From Tropicimonas sp033101155 (lineage in GTDB: Bacteria; Pseudomonadota; Alphaproteobacteria; Rhodobacterales; Rhodobacteraceae), in NCBI RefSeq assembly GCF_033101155.1, contig NZ_JAWMPX010000001.1, positions 1 through 64,000 of the forward strand: DNA of 64,000 bases, given 5' to 3'. The position numbers were made by a program, and so were the translations under genes. The notes below the pieces were generated by a model. It was not told the DNA's origin and did no database searches. It was given only the letters and a program-made list of their open reading frames with translations. Below are positions 43,667 to 53,097 of this stretch, in pieces. Each line of letters begins with the position of its first letter. Within the stretch, counting starts at the first letter, position 1.

Positions 43667-44878
43667 ATGAAATCTCTTCTCGCATTGCTGATTCTGGCAA
43701 TGTCCTGCCTGCCGCTCACGGCGTCAGCGCAGAACCTTTTCGCCGTTGCGCGGCTGGACCCGGAACGATCCGCCATCGAGGACCGGTCCGACGGGTTCGA
43801 CCTCGCGCTGACCCTCAGCCAGCCGATTCCCTACAAGGTCACGCTGCTCGACACCCCGCCCCGGCTGGTGCTCGACTTCCGGGAACTGGAGTTCAACCGG
43901 CTGCGCACGGGAGCGCTCGGCGACAGTTCCTCAATCGAAACAGTGCGCTTCGGCGCGATCCAGGCAGGTTGGTCACGGATGGTGATCGACCTCACCGGCC
44001 CCTATCTCGTCGAAAGCGCTGGCATGCAGACCGGCGCCGAGGATGGCACGGCGCGGATCGAAATATCCCTGCGCGAGACGGACCCGACCACCTTCGCCGC
44101 CCGAGCCGGTCCCTCTGCGGACCCGGTCTCCTCGAGCGCCGGGCAACCGGCCCTGCCCGCGTCCCCCGATGACGGCAGGCTGACGGTCGTGCTTGATCCG
44201 GGCCATGGCGGCATCGACCCCGGCGCCGTGCGCGACGATGTGCATGAGGCGGATCTCGTGCTGACCTTCGCGCTGGAACTGCGCGACGTGCTGTTGCGCG
44301 CAGGCGGATTCGATGTGGCCCTGACCCGGAGCGACGATTCCTTTGTCTCTCTGGAAGCGCGAATCGACCGGGCGCGGCGCGCAGGCGGGGAGATCCTGCT
44401 TTCCCTGCACGCCGACGCAGTCAGCGAGGGCATCGCGAGCGGGGCGCAGGTCTATACTCTTTCGGAAGAAGCCTCTTCCACCGCCTCCGCCAAGCTCGCG
44501 GAACGGCATGATCGGGCCGATCTTCTCTCTGGCGTGGATCTCTCAGGGCAGGATGACGAAATGGCCCGCGTGCTGATGTCCATTGCCCGGACCGAAACCG
44601 CACCGCGCACCGAGGCCCTCGCCGACGCGCTGGTCGATGGGTTCCGGGAGGGCGGTGTCCAGCTGCACAAGCGGCCGCGCGAACACGCGGCCTTCTCGGT
44701 TCTCAAGGCACCGGATATCCCTTCTGTGCTTGTCGAAGTCGGGTTCATGTCCAGCCCGAAGGAGCTTGAGAAGCTGCAGAATCCAGACTGGCGGGCTGCC
44801 GCGCAGGCGGCGATCGTCTCCTCCCTGCGCGCCTGGGACGAGGCGGATCGGGCCCGCAAGGCTCTGACGCGGCAGTAG
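43667..44878 (+). CDS. N-acetylmuramoyl-L-alanine amidase (AmiC type)
   Basis: 403 residues. Signal peptide (about 1-20), an AMIN domain (about 30-130; LALTLSQPIPYKVTLLDTPPRLVLDF-like), a short linker, and an Amidase_3 zinc domain (about 165-385) with LDPGHGGIDPGAV (zinc His), a Glu in HEADLVLTF, SLHADAV (zinc His) and the catalytic VEVGFMSSPKE. It cleaves the peptide from the sugar in septal peptidoglycan. Followed by a second cell-wall gene on the same strand. Confidence 0.95.
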   Translation: MKSLLALLILAMSCLPLTASAQNLFAVARLDPERSAIEDRSDGFDLALTLSQPIPYKVTLLDTPPRLVLDFRELEFNRLRTGALGDSSSIETVRFGAIQAGWSRMVIDLTGPYLVESAGMQTGAEDGTARIEISLRETDPTTFAARAGPSADPVSSSAGQPALPASPDDGRLTVVLDPGHGGIDPGAVRDDVHEADLVLTFALELRDVLLRAGGFDVALTRSDDSFVSLEARIDRARRAGGEILLSLHADAVSEGIASGAQVYTLSEEASSTASAKLAERHDRADLLSGVDLSGQDDEMARVLMSIARTETAPRTEALADALVDGFREGGVQLHKRPREHAAFSVLKAPDIPSVLVEVGFMSSPKELEKLQNPDWRAAAQAAIVSSLRAWDEADRARKALTRQ

Positions 44879-45074
44879 AGCGCCGTGCCTGCGGCTCACC
44901 GTGGGCAGGCGCTGCCTCTCGGCGACATGTTGACGTCACCGGAGAAGCCGGAAGACCTCTCGGCGCCCATCCCACCAAGAATCCCGCTTCGGCCTGCGTC
45001 TCACTGGCAACTGGAAAACGCAAACGTGATCACCCCGACCGGCTGAAGGTCGCGCATTCCCGCGACAGATGCTT

Positions 45075-45103
45075 TTGACCGCCCTTGAAGGCTTGCGTAT
45101 AAC
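45075..45103 (+). promoter_or_regulatory. Strong sigma70-type promoter for penicillin-binding protein 1A
   Basis: TTGACC (45075-45080) and TATAAC (45098-45103) are separated by exactly 17 bases. The predicted start near 45110 leaves a leader of only about 20 bases before the ATG, containing AGAGACAGGA. Confidence 0.6.
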
Positions 45104-45129
45104 CGCGCCAACCAGAGACAGGACATTTC

Positions 45130-47649
45130 ATGCTCCGCGCACTTCTCCGCTTCTTCGGAGGCATCTTCACCTTGATCGTTACCGGTGCGCTTTTCGTGGC
45201 ACTGATCGCTGGCGGCGTGATCTGGATGTATAGCAGCGACCTGCCCGCGCACGAGGACCTCGCCCGCTATACACCGAAGACGATCAGCCGGGTCTACTCG
45301 GTCGAGGGCAAGATCATCGATGAGTTCGCGCTGGAGCGGCGTCTCTTCGTGCCGGCGGAGGACATCCCGGATCTTGTCAAACAGGCCTTCATCTCGGCCG
45401 AGGACAAGAATTTCTACGAGCACAAGGGGTATGACCCGATGGGCATCGCCTCCGCCGTGGTGGACGCCGCCCAGGGCGCGCGCTTGCGCGGCGCCTCGAC
45501 CATCACGCAGCAGGTGATGAAGAACTTCCTGCTCTCCTCGGACCGTTCCATCGAACGCAAGATGAAGGAAATCCTGCTGGCCGCGCGGGTTGAACAGGCG
45601 CTGGACAAGGAAAAGATCCTCGAACTCTATCTCAACGAGATCTTCCTCGGGCAGAACTCCTATGGCGTGGCAGCTGCCGCCCAGACCTATTTCAACAAGA
45701 ATCTCAACGAACTGGAGCCGCATGAGGCGGCCTATCTCGCCGCCTTGCCCAAGGCGCCGTCCAACTACCACCCTGTCCGCGAGGTCGAGCGGGCCACCGA
45801 GCGGCGCAATTACGTGTTGCGCGAGATGTACCAGAACGGCGTTCTCGACCAGGAGACCTATGCATATGAGCGCGAGTTGCCGCTGCGTACGGTGCAGAAT
45901 GGCGACTTCCCCTCCTTCCGCCGCTCCCTTCCGCCGCGCGACTATTTCACCGACGAGATCCGCCGGCAGCTGTCCGGCGAGTTCGGCACGGATGAATTCC
46001 ATGGCGGCGGGCTTGCGATCCGGGCGACGGTCGATCCCGAGCTGCAGGACGATGCGACGAAGTCGCTGCGCAAGGCTCTGGAAGATTACGACCGCTCTCT
46101 CGGGATCTGGCGCAAGTCGACCAAGAAGATCCCCGCCGACCAGCTTGGCGACGAAGCGACCTGGCGCGCGGCACTGTCGAATGTCGATATTGCCCGCGAC
46201 ATCGAGCTGAACGGCATATGGCACCCGGCCGTTGTTCTCGGCATTTCCGAGCAGTCGATGACGCTCGGTGCAGAAGAGGTCGACGGCACGATCCAGGTCC
46301 CGCGCGAGGACATCAAGTGGATCAAGGGCAATTTCTTCGACAATTTCGAGACCGGCGACGTGGTTCATGTCCGCCAACGGACCCAGGACGGTGCGTTCGA
46401 GCGCTGGAGCCTGCGGCAGGAGCCGCGCGTGCAGGGCGCCTTCGTGGCGATGGACGTGCATACGGGGCGCGTTCTGGCGATGCAGGGCGGCTTCTCTTAT
46501 CAGAGCTCGGAACTCAACCGCGCCACCCAGGCGACACGCCAGCCCGGTTCGTCCTTCAAGCCCTTCGTCTATGCCGCCGCGCTGGATTCCGGCTACACGC
46601 CCGCGACCATCGTCGTCGACGCCCCGATCGAGATCGACACGCCCCAGGGTGTCTGGCGGCCCAAGAACGCCTCCAACAAGTTCTACGGGCCGACACCGCT
46701 GCGGACAGGCATCGAACGCTCGCGGAACCTGATGACAATCCGCCTCGCGCAGGAAGTCGGCATGGACACGGTTGCCCGCTATGCCGAGGATTTTGGCGTC
46801 TATGACCATCTGGGTCGCTATCTCGCCAATGCGCTCGGCTCCCAGGAGACCACCCTCTACAAGATGGTCTCGGCCTATGCGATGTTCGCAAATGGCGGCG
46901 AACGGATCGAGCCGACACTGGTCGACCGGGTCCAGGACCGCTGGGGCGAGACGGTCTACCGGCAGGACCAGCGAAGCTGCCCCGATTGTGAGATCGTGGC
47001 GCTGCCGTCAGGGGTGTCGCCGCGGATCGTTTCCAACCGCCAACAGGCGATCAACGCAATCACCGCCTATCAGCTGACCTCGATGATGCGCGGCGTGGTC
47101 GAGCGCGGCACCGCGGCGCGGACAGTCGGCGGGGCCGGTCTGGGCGTGCCGGTGGCCGGCAAGACCGGCACGACCAACGACGCCAAGGATGTCTGGTTCA
47201 TCGGCTTCACCTCAAACATCGTGGCCGGCTGCTATATCGGCTATGATCAACCCCGATCGATGGGGCGCGGCGCCTCGGGCGGCGGCATGTGCGGCCCGGT
47301 CTTCTCGCGCTTCATGAAGGAAGCCATCGCAAAATATGGCGGCGGGCCCTTCGAGGTGCCGCCGGGCGGCTATTTCGTAAAGATCGACCGGTTTAGCGGC
47401 GCACGCCTTTCGGACGATGCAAGTGGCGAAAACGTCGTTGCCGAGTATTTCCGCGAGGGTGAAGAGCCGATCTTCGGTATTGCAGCCGTTGTCGATGGCG
47501 GGTTCGTGATGGGATCAAACGTGCCGATGTTCGCGCGCGGCGAGGACGAGACCTTCTCGTCCAAGACCGTAACGACAGCGACAGGCGAGAAGGTTCGGAT
47601 TGCGCCAAAGGCAAGCTTCGGCTCACTGAGTTCCGGCGGTCTCTACTGA
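45130..47649 (+). CDS. mrcA: Penicillin-binding protein 1A (bifunctional)
   Basis: 839 residues. One N-terminal membrane helix (about 8-35), a glycosyltransferase domain GT51 (about 55-235) with EDKNFYEHKGYDPMGIASA, GASTITQQVMKN and KILELYLNEIFLGQ, then an intervening OB-like region, and the penicillin-binding transpeptidase domain with GSSFKPFVY (active Ser, SXXK), SRN in GIERSRNLM and KTGTTN. It polymerises and crosslinks peptidoglycan. Own strong promoter; downstream of an amidase gene in a cell-wall neighbourhood. Gene name by family; ponA is the synonym. Confidence 0.96.
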   Translation: MLRALLRFFGGIFTLIVTGALFVALIAGGVIWMYSSDLPAHEDLARYTPKTISRVYSVEGKIIDEFALERRLFVPAEDIPDLVKQAFISAEDKNFYEHKGYDPMGIASAVVDAAQGARLRGASTITQQVMKNFLLSSDRSIERKMKEILLAARVEQALDKEKILELYLNEIFLGQNSYGVAAAAQTYFNKNLNELEPHEAAYLAALPKAPSNYHPVREVERATERRNYVLREMYQNGVLDQETYAYERELPLRTVQNGDFPSFRRSLPPRDYFTDEIRRQLSGEFGTDEFHGGGLAIRATVDPELQDDATKSLRKALEDYDRSLGIWRKSTKKIPADQLGDEATWRAALSNVDIARDIELNGIWHPAVVLGISEQSMTLGAEEVDGTIQVPREDIKWIKGNFFDNFETGDVVHVRQRTQDGAFERWSLRQEPRVQGAFVAMDVHTGRVLAMQGGFSYQSSELNRATQATRQPGSSFKPFVYAAALDSGYTPATIVVDAPIEIDTPQGVWRPKNASNKFYGPTPLRTGIERSRNLMTIRLAQEVGMDTVARYAEDFGVYDHLGRYLANALGSQETTLYKMVSAYAMFANGGERIEPTLVDRVQDRWGETVYRQDQRSCPDCEIVALPSGVSPRIVSNRQQAINAITAYQLTSMMRGVVERGTAARTVGGAGLGVPVAGKTGTTNDAKDVWFIGFTSNIVAGCYIGYDQPRSMGRGASGGGMCGPVFSRFMKEAIAKYGGGPFEVPPGGYFVKIDRFSGARLSDDASGENVVAEYFREGEEPIFGIAAVVDGGFVMGSNVPMFARGEDETFSSKTVTTATGEKVRIAPKASFGSLSSGGLY

Positions 47650-47790
47650 CTCGTCAAGCCCGTCCTGACGGAAGTCCCCTCATGGGGAACAGTTGCCATT
47701 GCGGCGGCACCGGTCGCTCCGTCATGCTGATGCCTTGTCCAGCGGATCGATCTGGCCTAGCGAGGGTGCAGGCCGCACGGGGGACCAAAG

Positions 47791-49344
47791 GTGACTTCGA
47801 AAGACACAGAGACCGAGACATCCACTCGGCACGAGAAGATGTATTCCATCGGTTTTTTCGAGACGCCCTCGACCTGGTTGCCGATCTTCGTAACGACGAT
47901 CCTCATCCTCTTTGTCTGGTCCTTCCAGGGACGGATGATCCATCTTGGCGCGCTCGATCTCTATGACGAGTTTTACACTCTGGACCGAACAACCGGCTTT
48001 GCCCGTGCCAATGACTGGTTCAACGTCTACACTTTCAACGAGCTGAATTTCCGCAAGCCGCCGCTGCACTACTGGTTTGGCGCCGCCCTGCTCGAGCAGG
48101 GACTGGACCTGACCGTGGCGGTGCGTGGACCGTCGATGATCTTCGCGCTCGGCTGCCTGATCGCCACCGGACTGCTGGCTGCGGCCGTCCTGCCCGGCCA
48201 GCCCTGGGCCATCCCGGTCGCCGTCCTGTTCCTGTCAACCTCGCGCCCCTTCTGGATCAACGCCTCGCAGGCGATGCTCGACACCGGCGCCCTGTTCTTC
48301 GTGACCATGTCGCTGGCGGCGACGATCTTTGCGCTGCGCCGTCCGCGTTGGTGGTATGTCGCGGGCCTGTGCATCGGACTGGGCGCGCTTCAGAAGGCGC
48401 CGATCGCCTTCTGTTTCATCGCGCTCTTCCTGACCGCCACCGGACTGACCGCGCGCTGGCATGACCATGGCTTCAGAACCTTCCTGCGCAACCGGCATTT
48501 CCAGCTCTCTCTGCTCCTTGCCGTCGCCATCTGGGCCTCCTGGTATGTCGTGCAGGTGGCGCAGCACGGGCTCGTCGTTCTAAAAATCGGCTTTGGCGAG
48601 CAGATGTTCGACCGTTTCGCGCCCGTGACCGAACCCGCCCGGACAAAGGGAATATCCTATGTCGTCAGCCATTTCCTCGGCAATGAGGAGATCCTGCGCA
48701 TTCCGGCCGGTATTGCGCTGGTGGTCCTGCCGTTCTGGCTCAAGCGATACGACCTGCTGGCCTTGCCGCTGATGGTGCTTGGCTATCTCGTGGCGGTTGG
48801 CTTCTCCGGCGGCGGACTGTCGCCGCGCTACGCACTCTACATCCTCTCCACGCTCGTCGTCGGGCTGGCGGCCCTGCTGGTCACACTGCCGATCAAGCCC
48901 CGGACCCTGACAGCACTCATCGTCCTGCTGGCGCTGGCCATTGGCGGGCCGGTACGCTCGGCCATGGACCTGCGGCTCTTCCCGCGCGATCTCCGGTTGC
49001 ACCAGATCGAACAACTCAAGCGTGTCGCCGAGGATCAGGATCCCTCCGAGCAGCTGGTCTTCTGCAATATACGCTCGCGGGAGCGTATCCCGCCCGGCGC
49101 GATCTCCTATTACGGCACGGCGAACCGCCCCTTCTTCATGCGCGAGGGTGTTGATGGCGTCTCGATGATGGTCGAAAGCGGCGCGTTGGTTGGCCCGATG
49201 CGCGGGCTCTGCAGGACCAAGGACATGTACACAGTCGAGCCCTATGTGACGGGTCTGGAGGTGATCGATGTGGGCCCGCATTACACCTACTGGACCGCAG
49301 ACTCCGTACAATCCGCCCCGGACACATCAACAGATGCCGAGTAG
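47791..49344 (+). CDS. ArnT/PMT-like membrane glycosyltransferase (GT-C fold)
   Basis: 517 residues, 11-12 membrane helices in the first 400. An N-terminal DLYDEFYTL pair of acidic residues and FRKPPLHYWF match the Asp/Glu and K-P-P-L-x-Y-W motifs of the ArnT and PMT families, which move sugars from polyprenyl phosphates to lipid A or proteins in the periplasm. The C-terminal soluble part (about 400-517) is periplasmic. Start GTG at 47791 follows ACGGGGGA. It lies between PBP1A and prfB, a place where it is not usual. The acceptor is unknown. Confidence 0.8.
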   Translation: MTSKDTETETSTRHEKMYSIGFFETPSTWLPIFVTTILILFVWSFQGRMIHLGALDLYDEFYTLDRTTGFARANDWFNVYTFNELNFRKPPLHYWFGAALLEQGLDLTVAVRGPSMIFALGCLIATGLLAAAVLPGQPWAIPVAVLFLSTSRPFWINASQAMLDTGALFFVTMSLAATIFALRRPRWWYVAGLCIGLGALQKAPIAFCFIALFLTATGLTARWHDHGFRTFLRNRHFQLSLLLAVAIWASWYVVQVAQHGLVVLKIGFGEQMFDRFAPVTEPARTKGISYVVSHFLGNEEILRIPAGIALVVLPFWLKRYDLLALPLMVLGYLVAVGFSGGGLSPRYALYILSTLVVGLAALLVTLPIKPRTLTALIVLLALAIGGPVRSAMDLRLFPRDLRLHQIEQLKRVAEDQDPSEQLVFCNIRSRERIPPGAISYYGTANRPFFMREGVDGVSMMVESGALVGPMRGLCRTKDMYTVEPYVTGLEVIDVGPHYTYWTADSVQSAPDTSTDAE

Positions 49345-49465
49345 CACCGGACAGGGTCCGCGGTGTCCCCGCTTTTGCGCCGCTGGAACGGTACCTTGCA
49401 CGAGGCTGCTCGCTTGCCGCTGCTGCCGGGGCGCTGTATGAGCAGGGCTGATCCAGGAGAACGAC

Positions 49466-50590
49466 ATGCGCGCCGAAGTCCAGAACACTGTTGATGCGAT
49501 CCGGAAATCCCTCGCCCTGCTGGGGCAGCGGATGGACCTGGAGACGGCAGATTTCCGGCTGGAGGAATTCAATGCCCGGGTCGAGGATCCGGGTCTCTGG
49601 GACAATCCGGACGCGGCCCAGAAGCTGATGCGCGAGCGCCAGACGCTGGTGGATTCCATTGCCCTCTACAAGAGCATCGCGCAGGAGCTCGAAGACAATA
49701 TCGAGCTGATCGAACTGGGCGAGATGGAAGACGATGCGGATGTCGTCGCCGAGGCCGAAGCGGCTTTGAAGGCGCTCGAGATCAGGGCCGCCGAGAAAGA
49801 GCTGGAGGCGCTGCTCGATGGCGAGGCTGACGGCAACGACACCTTCCTTGAGATCAATGCCGGCGCCGGCGGGACCGAGGCCTGCGACTGGGCGGCGATG
49901 CTGCAGCGGATGTATGTCCGCTGGGCCGAAAAGCGCGGCTACAAGGTCGAACTGCAATCGGAAGAAGGCGGCACGGAAGCAGGGATCAAATCCGTTGCCT
50001 ACAAGATTTCCGGCAACAACGCTTATGGCTGGCTGAAATCGGAGAGCGGTGTGCACCGGCTGGTGCGGATCTCGCCCTTCGGCAAGGGCACGCGCGAAAC
50101 CTCCTTTGCCTCTGTCTGGGTCTATCCGGTGGTCGACGACAATATCGAGATCGAGGTCAACCCGGCCGATATCCGCCTCGATACCTACCGCTCCTCGGGC
50201 GCGGGCGGCCAGCACGTGAACACCACCGACTCGGCGGTGCGGATCACCCACCTTCCCACCGGGATCGTGGTAACCTCCTCGGAGAAGTCGCAGCACCAGA
50301 ACCGCGACATCGCCATGAAAGCGCTGAAGTCGCGGCTCTACCAGATGGAGCTGGACAGGCGCAACGAGGCGATCAACGAGGCCCATGCCGCCAAGGGTTC
50401 GGCCGGCTGGGGCAACCAGATCCGTTCCTACGTGCTGCAACCCTACCAGATGGTGAAGGACTTGCGGACGAACCACGAGACCTCCGACACCTCCGGCGTG
50501 CTCGATGGCGATCTCGACGGGTTCATGGCCGCGACCCTGGCACAGGATGTCGCCGGCAAGAGCCGCAGCGAGGCGCAGGCCGAGGATTGA
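49466..50590 (+). CDS. prfB: Peptide chain release factor 2
   Basis: 374 residues. Recognises UGA/UAA and releases the nascent chain. The GGQ motif is at residues 247-249 (GAGGQHVNTT) and the codon-reading SPF tripeptide lies in VRISPFGKGT. The gene is read in one frame from 49466: there is no in-frame UGA near codon 25, so the programmed +1 frameshift that controls E. coli prfB is absent. GGAGAACGAC precedes the ATG. Confidence 0.97.
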   Translation: MRAEVQNTVDAIRKSLALLGQRMDLETADFRLEEFNARVEDPGLWDNPDAAQKLMRERQTLVDSIALYKSIAQELEDNIELIELGEMEDDADVVAEAEAALKALEIRAAEKELEALLDGEADGNDTFLEINAGAGGTEACDWAAMLQRMYVRWAEKRGYKVELQSEEGGTEAGIKSVAYKISGNNAYGWLKSESGVHRLVRISPFGKGTRETSFASVWVYPVVDDNIEIEVNPADIRLDTYRSSGAGGQHVNTTDSAVRITHLPTGIVVTSSEKSQHQNRDIAMKALKSRLYQMELDRRNEAINEAHAAKGSAGWGNQIRSYVLQPYQMVKDLRTNHETSDTSGVLDGDLDGFMAATLAQDVAGKSRSEAQAED

Positions 50591-50635
50591 CGGCCCATTT
50601 TCGGGCAGGACGCGCGGGAGGATTGGAGACGCACT

Positions 50636-51232
50636 ATGCACAGACGAACGGTGCTTCCAACCCTCGCCGCTTGCGCGATTGCCGTGCTTGCCTCACAAGA
50701 CGTGGCTCTGGCCTCTGATTACCGCGAACAGTGTATCGACTACGTCAAGGTGCTGCTCAAGGACCCGGTGCCCGAAGGCAATGACAAGCTGAGCGACTGT
50801 GTGCGCAGTGATATCACCACTGGCCAGATCGATCCCCAGTCGATGGGCTTTGCCGCCTATTCGGACGCGCCCGGACGCAATGTGCAAAAGCTGATCGATG
50901 CCGGCTACCCGGTCGAGACCGGCCAGGGCGCCGTGGTAATCGGCACCCTCAACCGTCTTTTCCTCGATGGAAAGCTCTCCGGCGAGGCCTATCTCGCGGC
51001 GATCGAACCGCTGATCCGCGCCGGCGCCCTTATCATGTTCGGAAACGGCGAACTGGACATCCTGAGTGAACTTCTGCGCAGCTCGCCGGAACCAGAAACC
51101 GTCTGCGGCTTCGCCGCGATTGCCGGCGGGTTCGACGTGTTCGATGATCTGGAACTGCCACGCAGCTTCGCTGCGCAAAACCCGTCTTTCGACGAGAGCG
51201 ATCTTGAGCGGCTCAGGAGCTGCGGCCTGTAG
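50636..51232 (+). CDS. Exported protein of unknown function
   Basis: 198 residues. A signal peptide (cleavage after ALA, about residue 26) and four cysteines in the mature part (QCIDYV, DCVRSD, VCGFAA, SCGL at the end), likely two disulfides. The mature chain looks helical with DYVKVLLKD and LIDAGYPVE-type segments. I do not recognise the family. GGAG lies upstream. It starts 45 bases after prfB. Confidence 0.65.
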   Translation: MHRRTVLPTLAACAIAVLASQDVALASDYREQCIDYVKVLLKDPVPEGNDKLSDCVRSDITTGQIDPQSMGFAAYSDAPGRNVQKLIDAGYPVETGQGAVVIGTLNRLFLDGKLSGEAYLAAIEPLIRAGALIMFGNGELDILSELLRSSPEPETVCGFAAIAGGFDVFDDLELPRSFAAQNPSFDESDLERLRSCGL

Positions 51233-51403
51233 ATCGGGTTTCGTTGGGCGGCTCGCGTTGGAGGCAATTGACGCCGCTGGCCAAGATAGGTCAGTTTCTG
51301 TTCAGTCTCATCGCGGTGACAGCGATGACGGCGGCGATGGAGCGGGACGCGGCGCGCCCGGAGTTCATCGTGGATTGGAATCTTGCGTGAAAGGACCATC
51401 CTG

Positions 51404-52297
51404 ATGACCCACCTGCGGATAGTCCGCATCCTTGCGGCGCTCGCCCTGACTGGCCTCGCGCAAGGTGCGCTGGCCGAGTGCGGCCACCCCTCCGTGCGGT
51501 TCCTGAAGAGCGACCGGATCTCCAGCAAGACGCTCGGCTATTCCGAACCCTCGGGCCTGTCATTGGGTGTTGAGGCTGACACGCTTCTGAGCGTCAGCGA
51601 CGACATGTCGGCGCTGTTCCTGCTCGACCTGGACGGTGCGCAGGGAACACCGCCCCAGGCGAGTTTCGAGGTCGACGACCTTGAAGGGATCGCCCTCGAT
51701 CCCGTCGGAAACCGGATCCTGGCAGTGAGCGAAGCGATGAACGGGCTTCTGGTGGTGGATGCGCAGTCCGGCGCTGCGACACAGGTCTCGCTGAAGGACA
51801 TGGCGGGATATGTGACCGTCAAGCGGGACTTCAAGACGTCCGACCCGAATGACGGATTGGAGGGGATCGCAGTCGATCCGCAAAGGGAGCGGATCTTCCT
51901 TCTGAAGGAGAAACGCCCGAGGCTTCTGCTGGAAATCTCGATGGATCTGACCGAGATCCGCCGTGTGACGGAACTGACCCCCGCGCTCGGCTTCGTCGAC
52001 GATGACGAGTCCGACCACGACCTCGACGTCTCCGGGCTGAGCGTCGACGCTGCCACGGGATGTCTCTGGATCGTCAGCGATCGCGCCAGGCGATTGTTCC
52101 TGTTCGGTCCCGACGGTGATAGCCCGGCCCGCAGCTACCCGCTTGAATGGCTGGACGGGAAGAAGCGGCGCGAGATCTCCCATGCCGAGGGCATCGCCCA
52201 GGATGCGCAGGCGGAGCGTCTCTATATCGTGAATGATGACGGCAAGGCATCGCGCCTGTTCAACTTCGAGATCATTCGGCAGGGCGAGGCCCAATAG
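51404..52297 (+). CDS. SdiA-regulated/YjiK-like beta-propeller protein, exported
   Basis: 297 residues. Signal peptide (about 1-24), then repeated beta-strand blocks LEGIALDPVGNRIL, LEGIAVDPQRERIF, LSVDAATGCLWIVSD and AEGIAQDAQAERLYIV, the pattern of six-bladed SdiA-regulated (YjiK) propellers, probably secreted or periplasmic. The function is unknown; the related domains bind calcium or sugars in some cases. Start 51404 (MTHLRI) chosen for AAAGGA just upstream; the frame starts earlier with TTG. Confidence 0.8.
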   Translation: MTHLRIVRILAALALTGLAQGALAECGHPSVRFLKSDRISSKTLGYSEPSGLSLGVEADTLLSVSDDMSALFLLDLDGAQGTPPQASFEVDDLEGIALDPVGNRILAVSEAMNGLLVVDAQSGAATQVSLKDMAGYVTVKRDFKTSDPNDGLEGIAVDPQRERIFLLKEKRPRLLLEISMDLTEIRRVTELTPALGFVDDDESDHDLDVSGLSVDAATGCLWIVSDRARRLFLFGPDGDSPARSYPLEWLDGKKRREISHAEGIAQDAQAERLYIVNDDGKASRLFNFEIIRQGEAQ

Positions 52298-52569
52298 AGC
52301 CGCGTTCGACCACGAGGCCGGTCGCCTCTGCCTGCCCTTCAGATTATGCCTTCCGCCATAGACATTGTTCATTCCTCGGTGGGATTTCCCAGAATGCGCT
52401 CGTTGGTGCCGTTCGCTGCGCGACGCGCATCGATCCGCATCGGGGATTTCAACGGCAGCAGGCGAACCGAACCGCTTTCGGATCTCAAGGCGCTCAGGCT
52501 CCGGTGTCCGGATCTATTTCTCGCGGTGTGGCATGATGCGATGTCGCTAGCCAGGCAGGACGAGACTGT

Positions 52570-53097
52570 TCAGCCTTGCAAGATACCCCGATCCATGTCC
52601 CCTTCAAGCGCACGCGCAACAGCCAATGTGGCCATGCACGGCAAGGACAGGTCTTCGCGGACAGTATCGACGCGGGCGTCGGTATAATAGTGTTCCTCGT
52701 GCAGGATGTTCATCGTGGCAACGAGAGACCCACCGAGGACAATCGGCAGATTCACGACGGAGCCGCATCCAAGGCCGCCGATCACCGCATGGTCCGGAAA
52801 CACGTCGGCGATCTCGGCCAGGGTGTTGGCGACAAAGATTTCGCCGCGGACATGGATGATATCGAACCAGGAATTGTGCTGGACCGGTTTGGTTCCCGAG
52901 GTCGGATAGCTCACCGGATCATTCGAGAAGTTCCGACGGGCGAGACCGGCCGCCATGTCGACGCTCATGATGGTGAACAACTTGGCCCCGACTGTGGCCT
53001 GCGTCAGCATGCACAGCGCCTCGAAAGCGGCCTCTGGTGTCGTTGCGGCGGCCAGGGCCACGCGAAAGATCTGAAGATGGCGGGAAGTGTCGGTCAT
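52570..53097 (-). CDS. GAF-domain protein at the end of the peptide transporter operon
   Basis: 175 residues, almost entirely one GAF domain: an opening helix (AAFEALCMLTQATVGA), a core with LFTIMSVDMAAGLARRNFSNDP, and GGLGCGSVVNLPIVLGGSLVATMNILHEEHYYTDARVDTV, matching the GAF sensor fold. There is no effector domain, so it is a binding-only protein. Its start overlaps the last ABC ATPase gene by ATGA, so it is made with the transporter and may bind or sense the substrate. Unusual gene for such an operon. Confidence 0.82.
   Translation of the reverse strand: MTDTSRHLQIFRVALAAATTPEAAFEALCMLTQATVGAKLFTIMSVDMAAGLARRNFSNDPVSYPTSGTKPVQHNSWFDIIHVRGEIFVANTLAEIADVFPDHAVIGGLGCGSVVNLPIVLGGSLVATMNILHEEHYYTDARVDTVREDLSLPCMATLAVARALEGDMDRGILQG

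Noticed and set aside
45001..46809. A long minus-strand frame opposite penicillin-binding protein 1A
   Set aside because: Antisense shadow with no known domain.
49466..49560. Programmed frameshift in prfB
   Set aside because: Looked for, since it is known in many bacteria; the frame is open throughout and no UGA occurs near codon 25.
52346..52687. A 113-codon plus frame in and opposite the GAF gene
   Set aside because: More than a third is antisense to the GAF gene; no signal or family seen.
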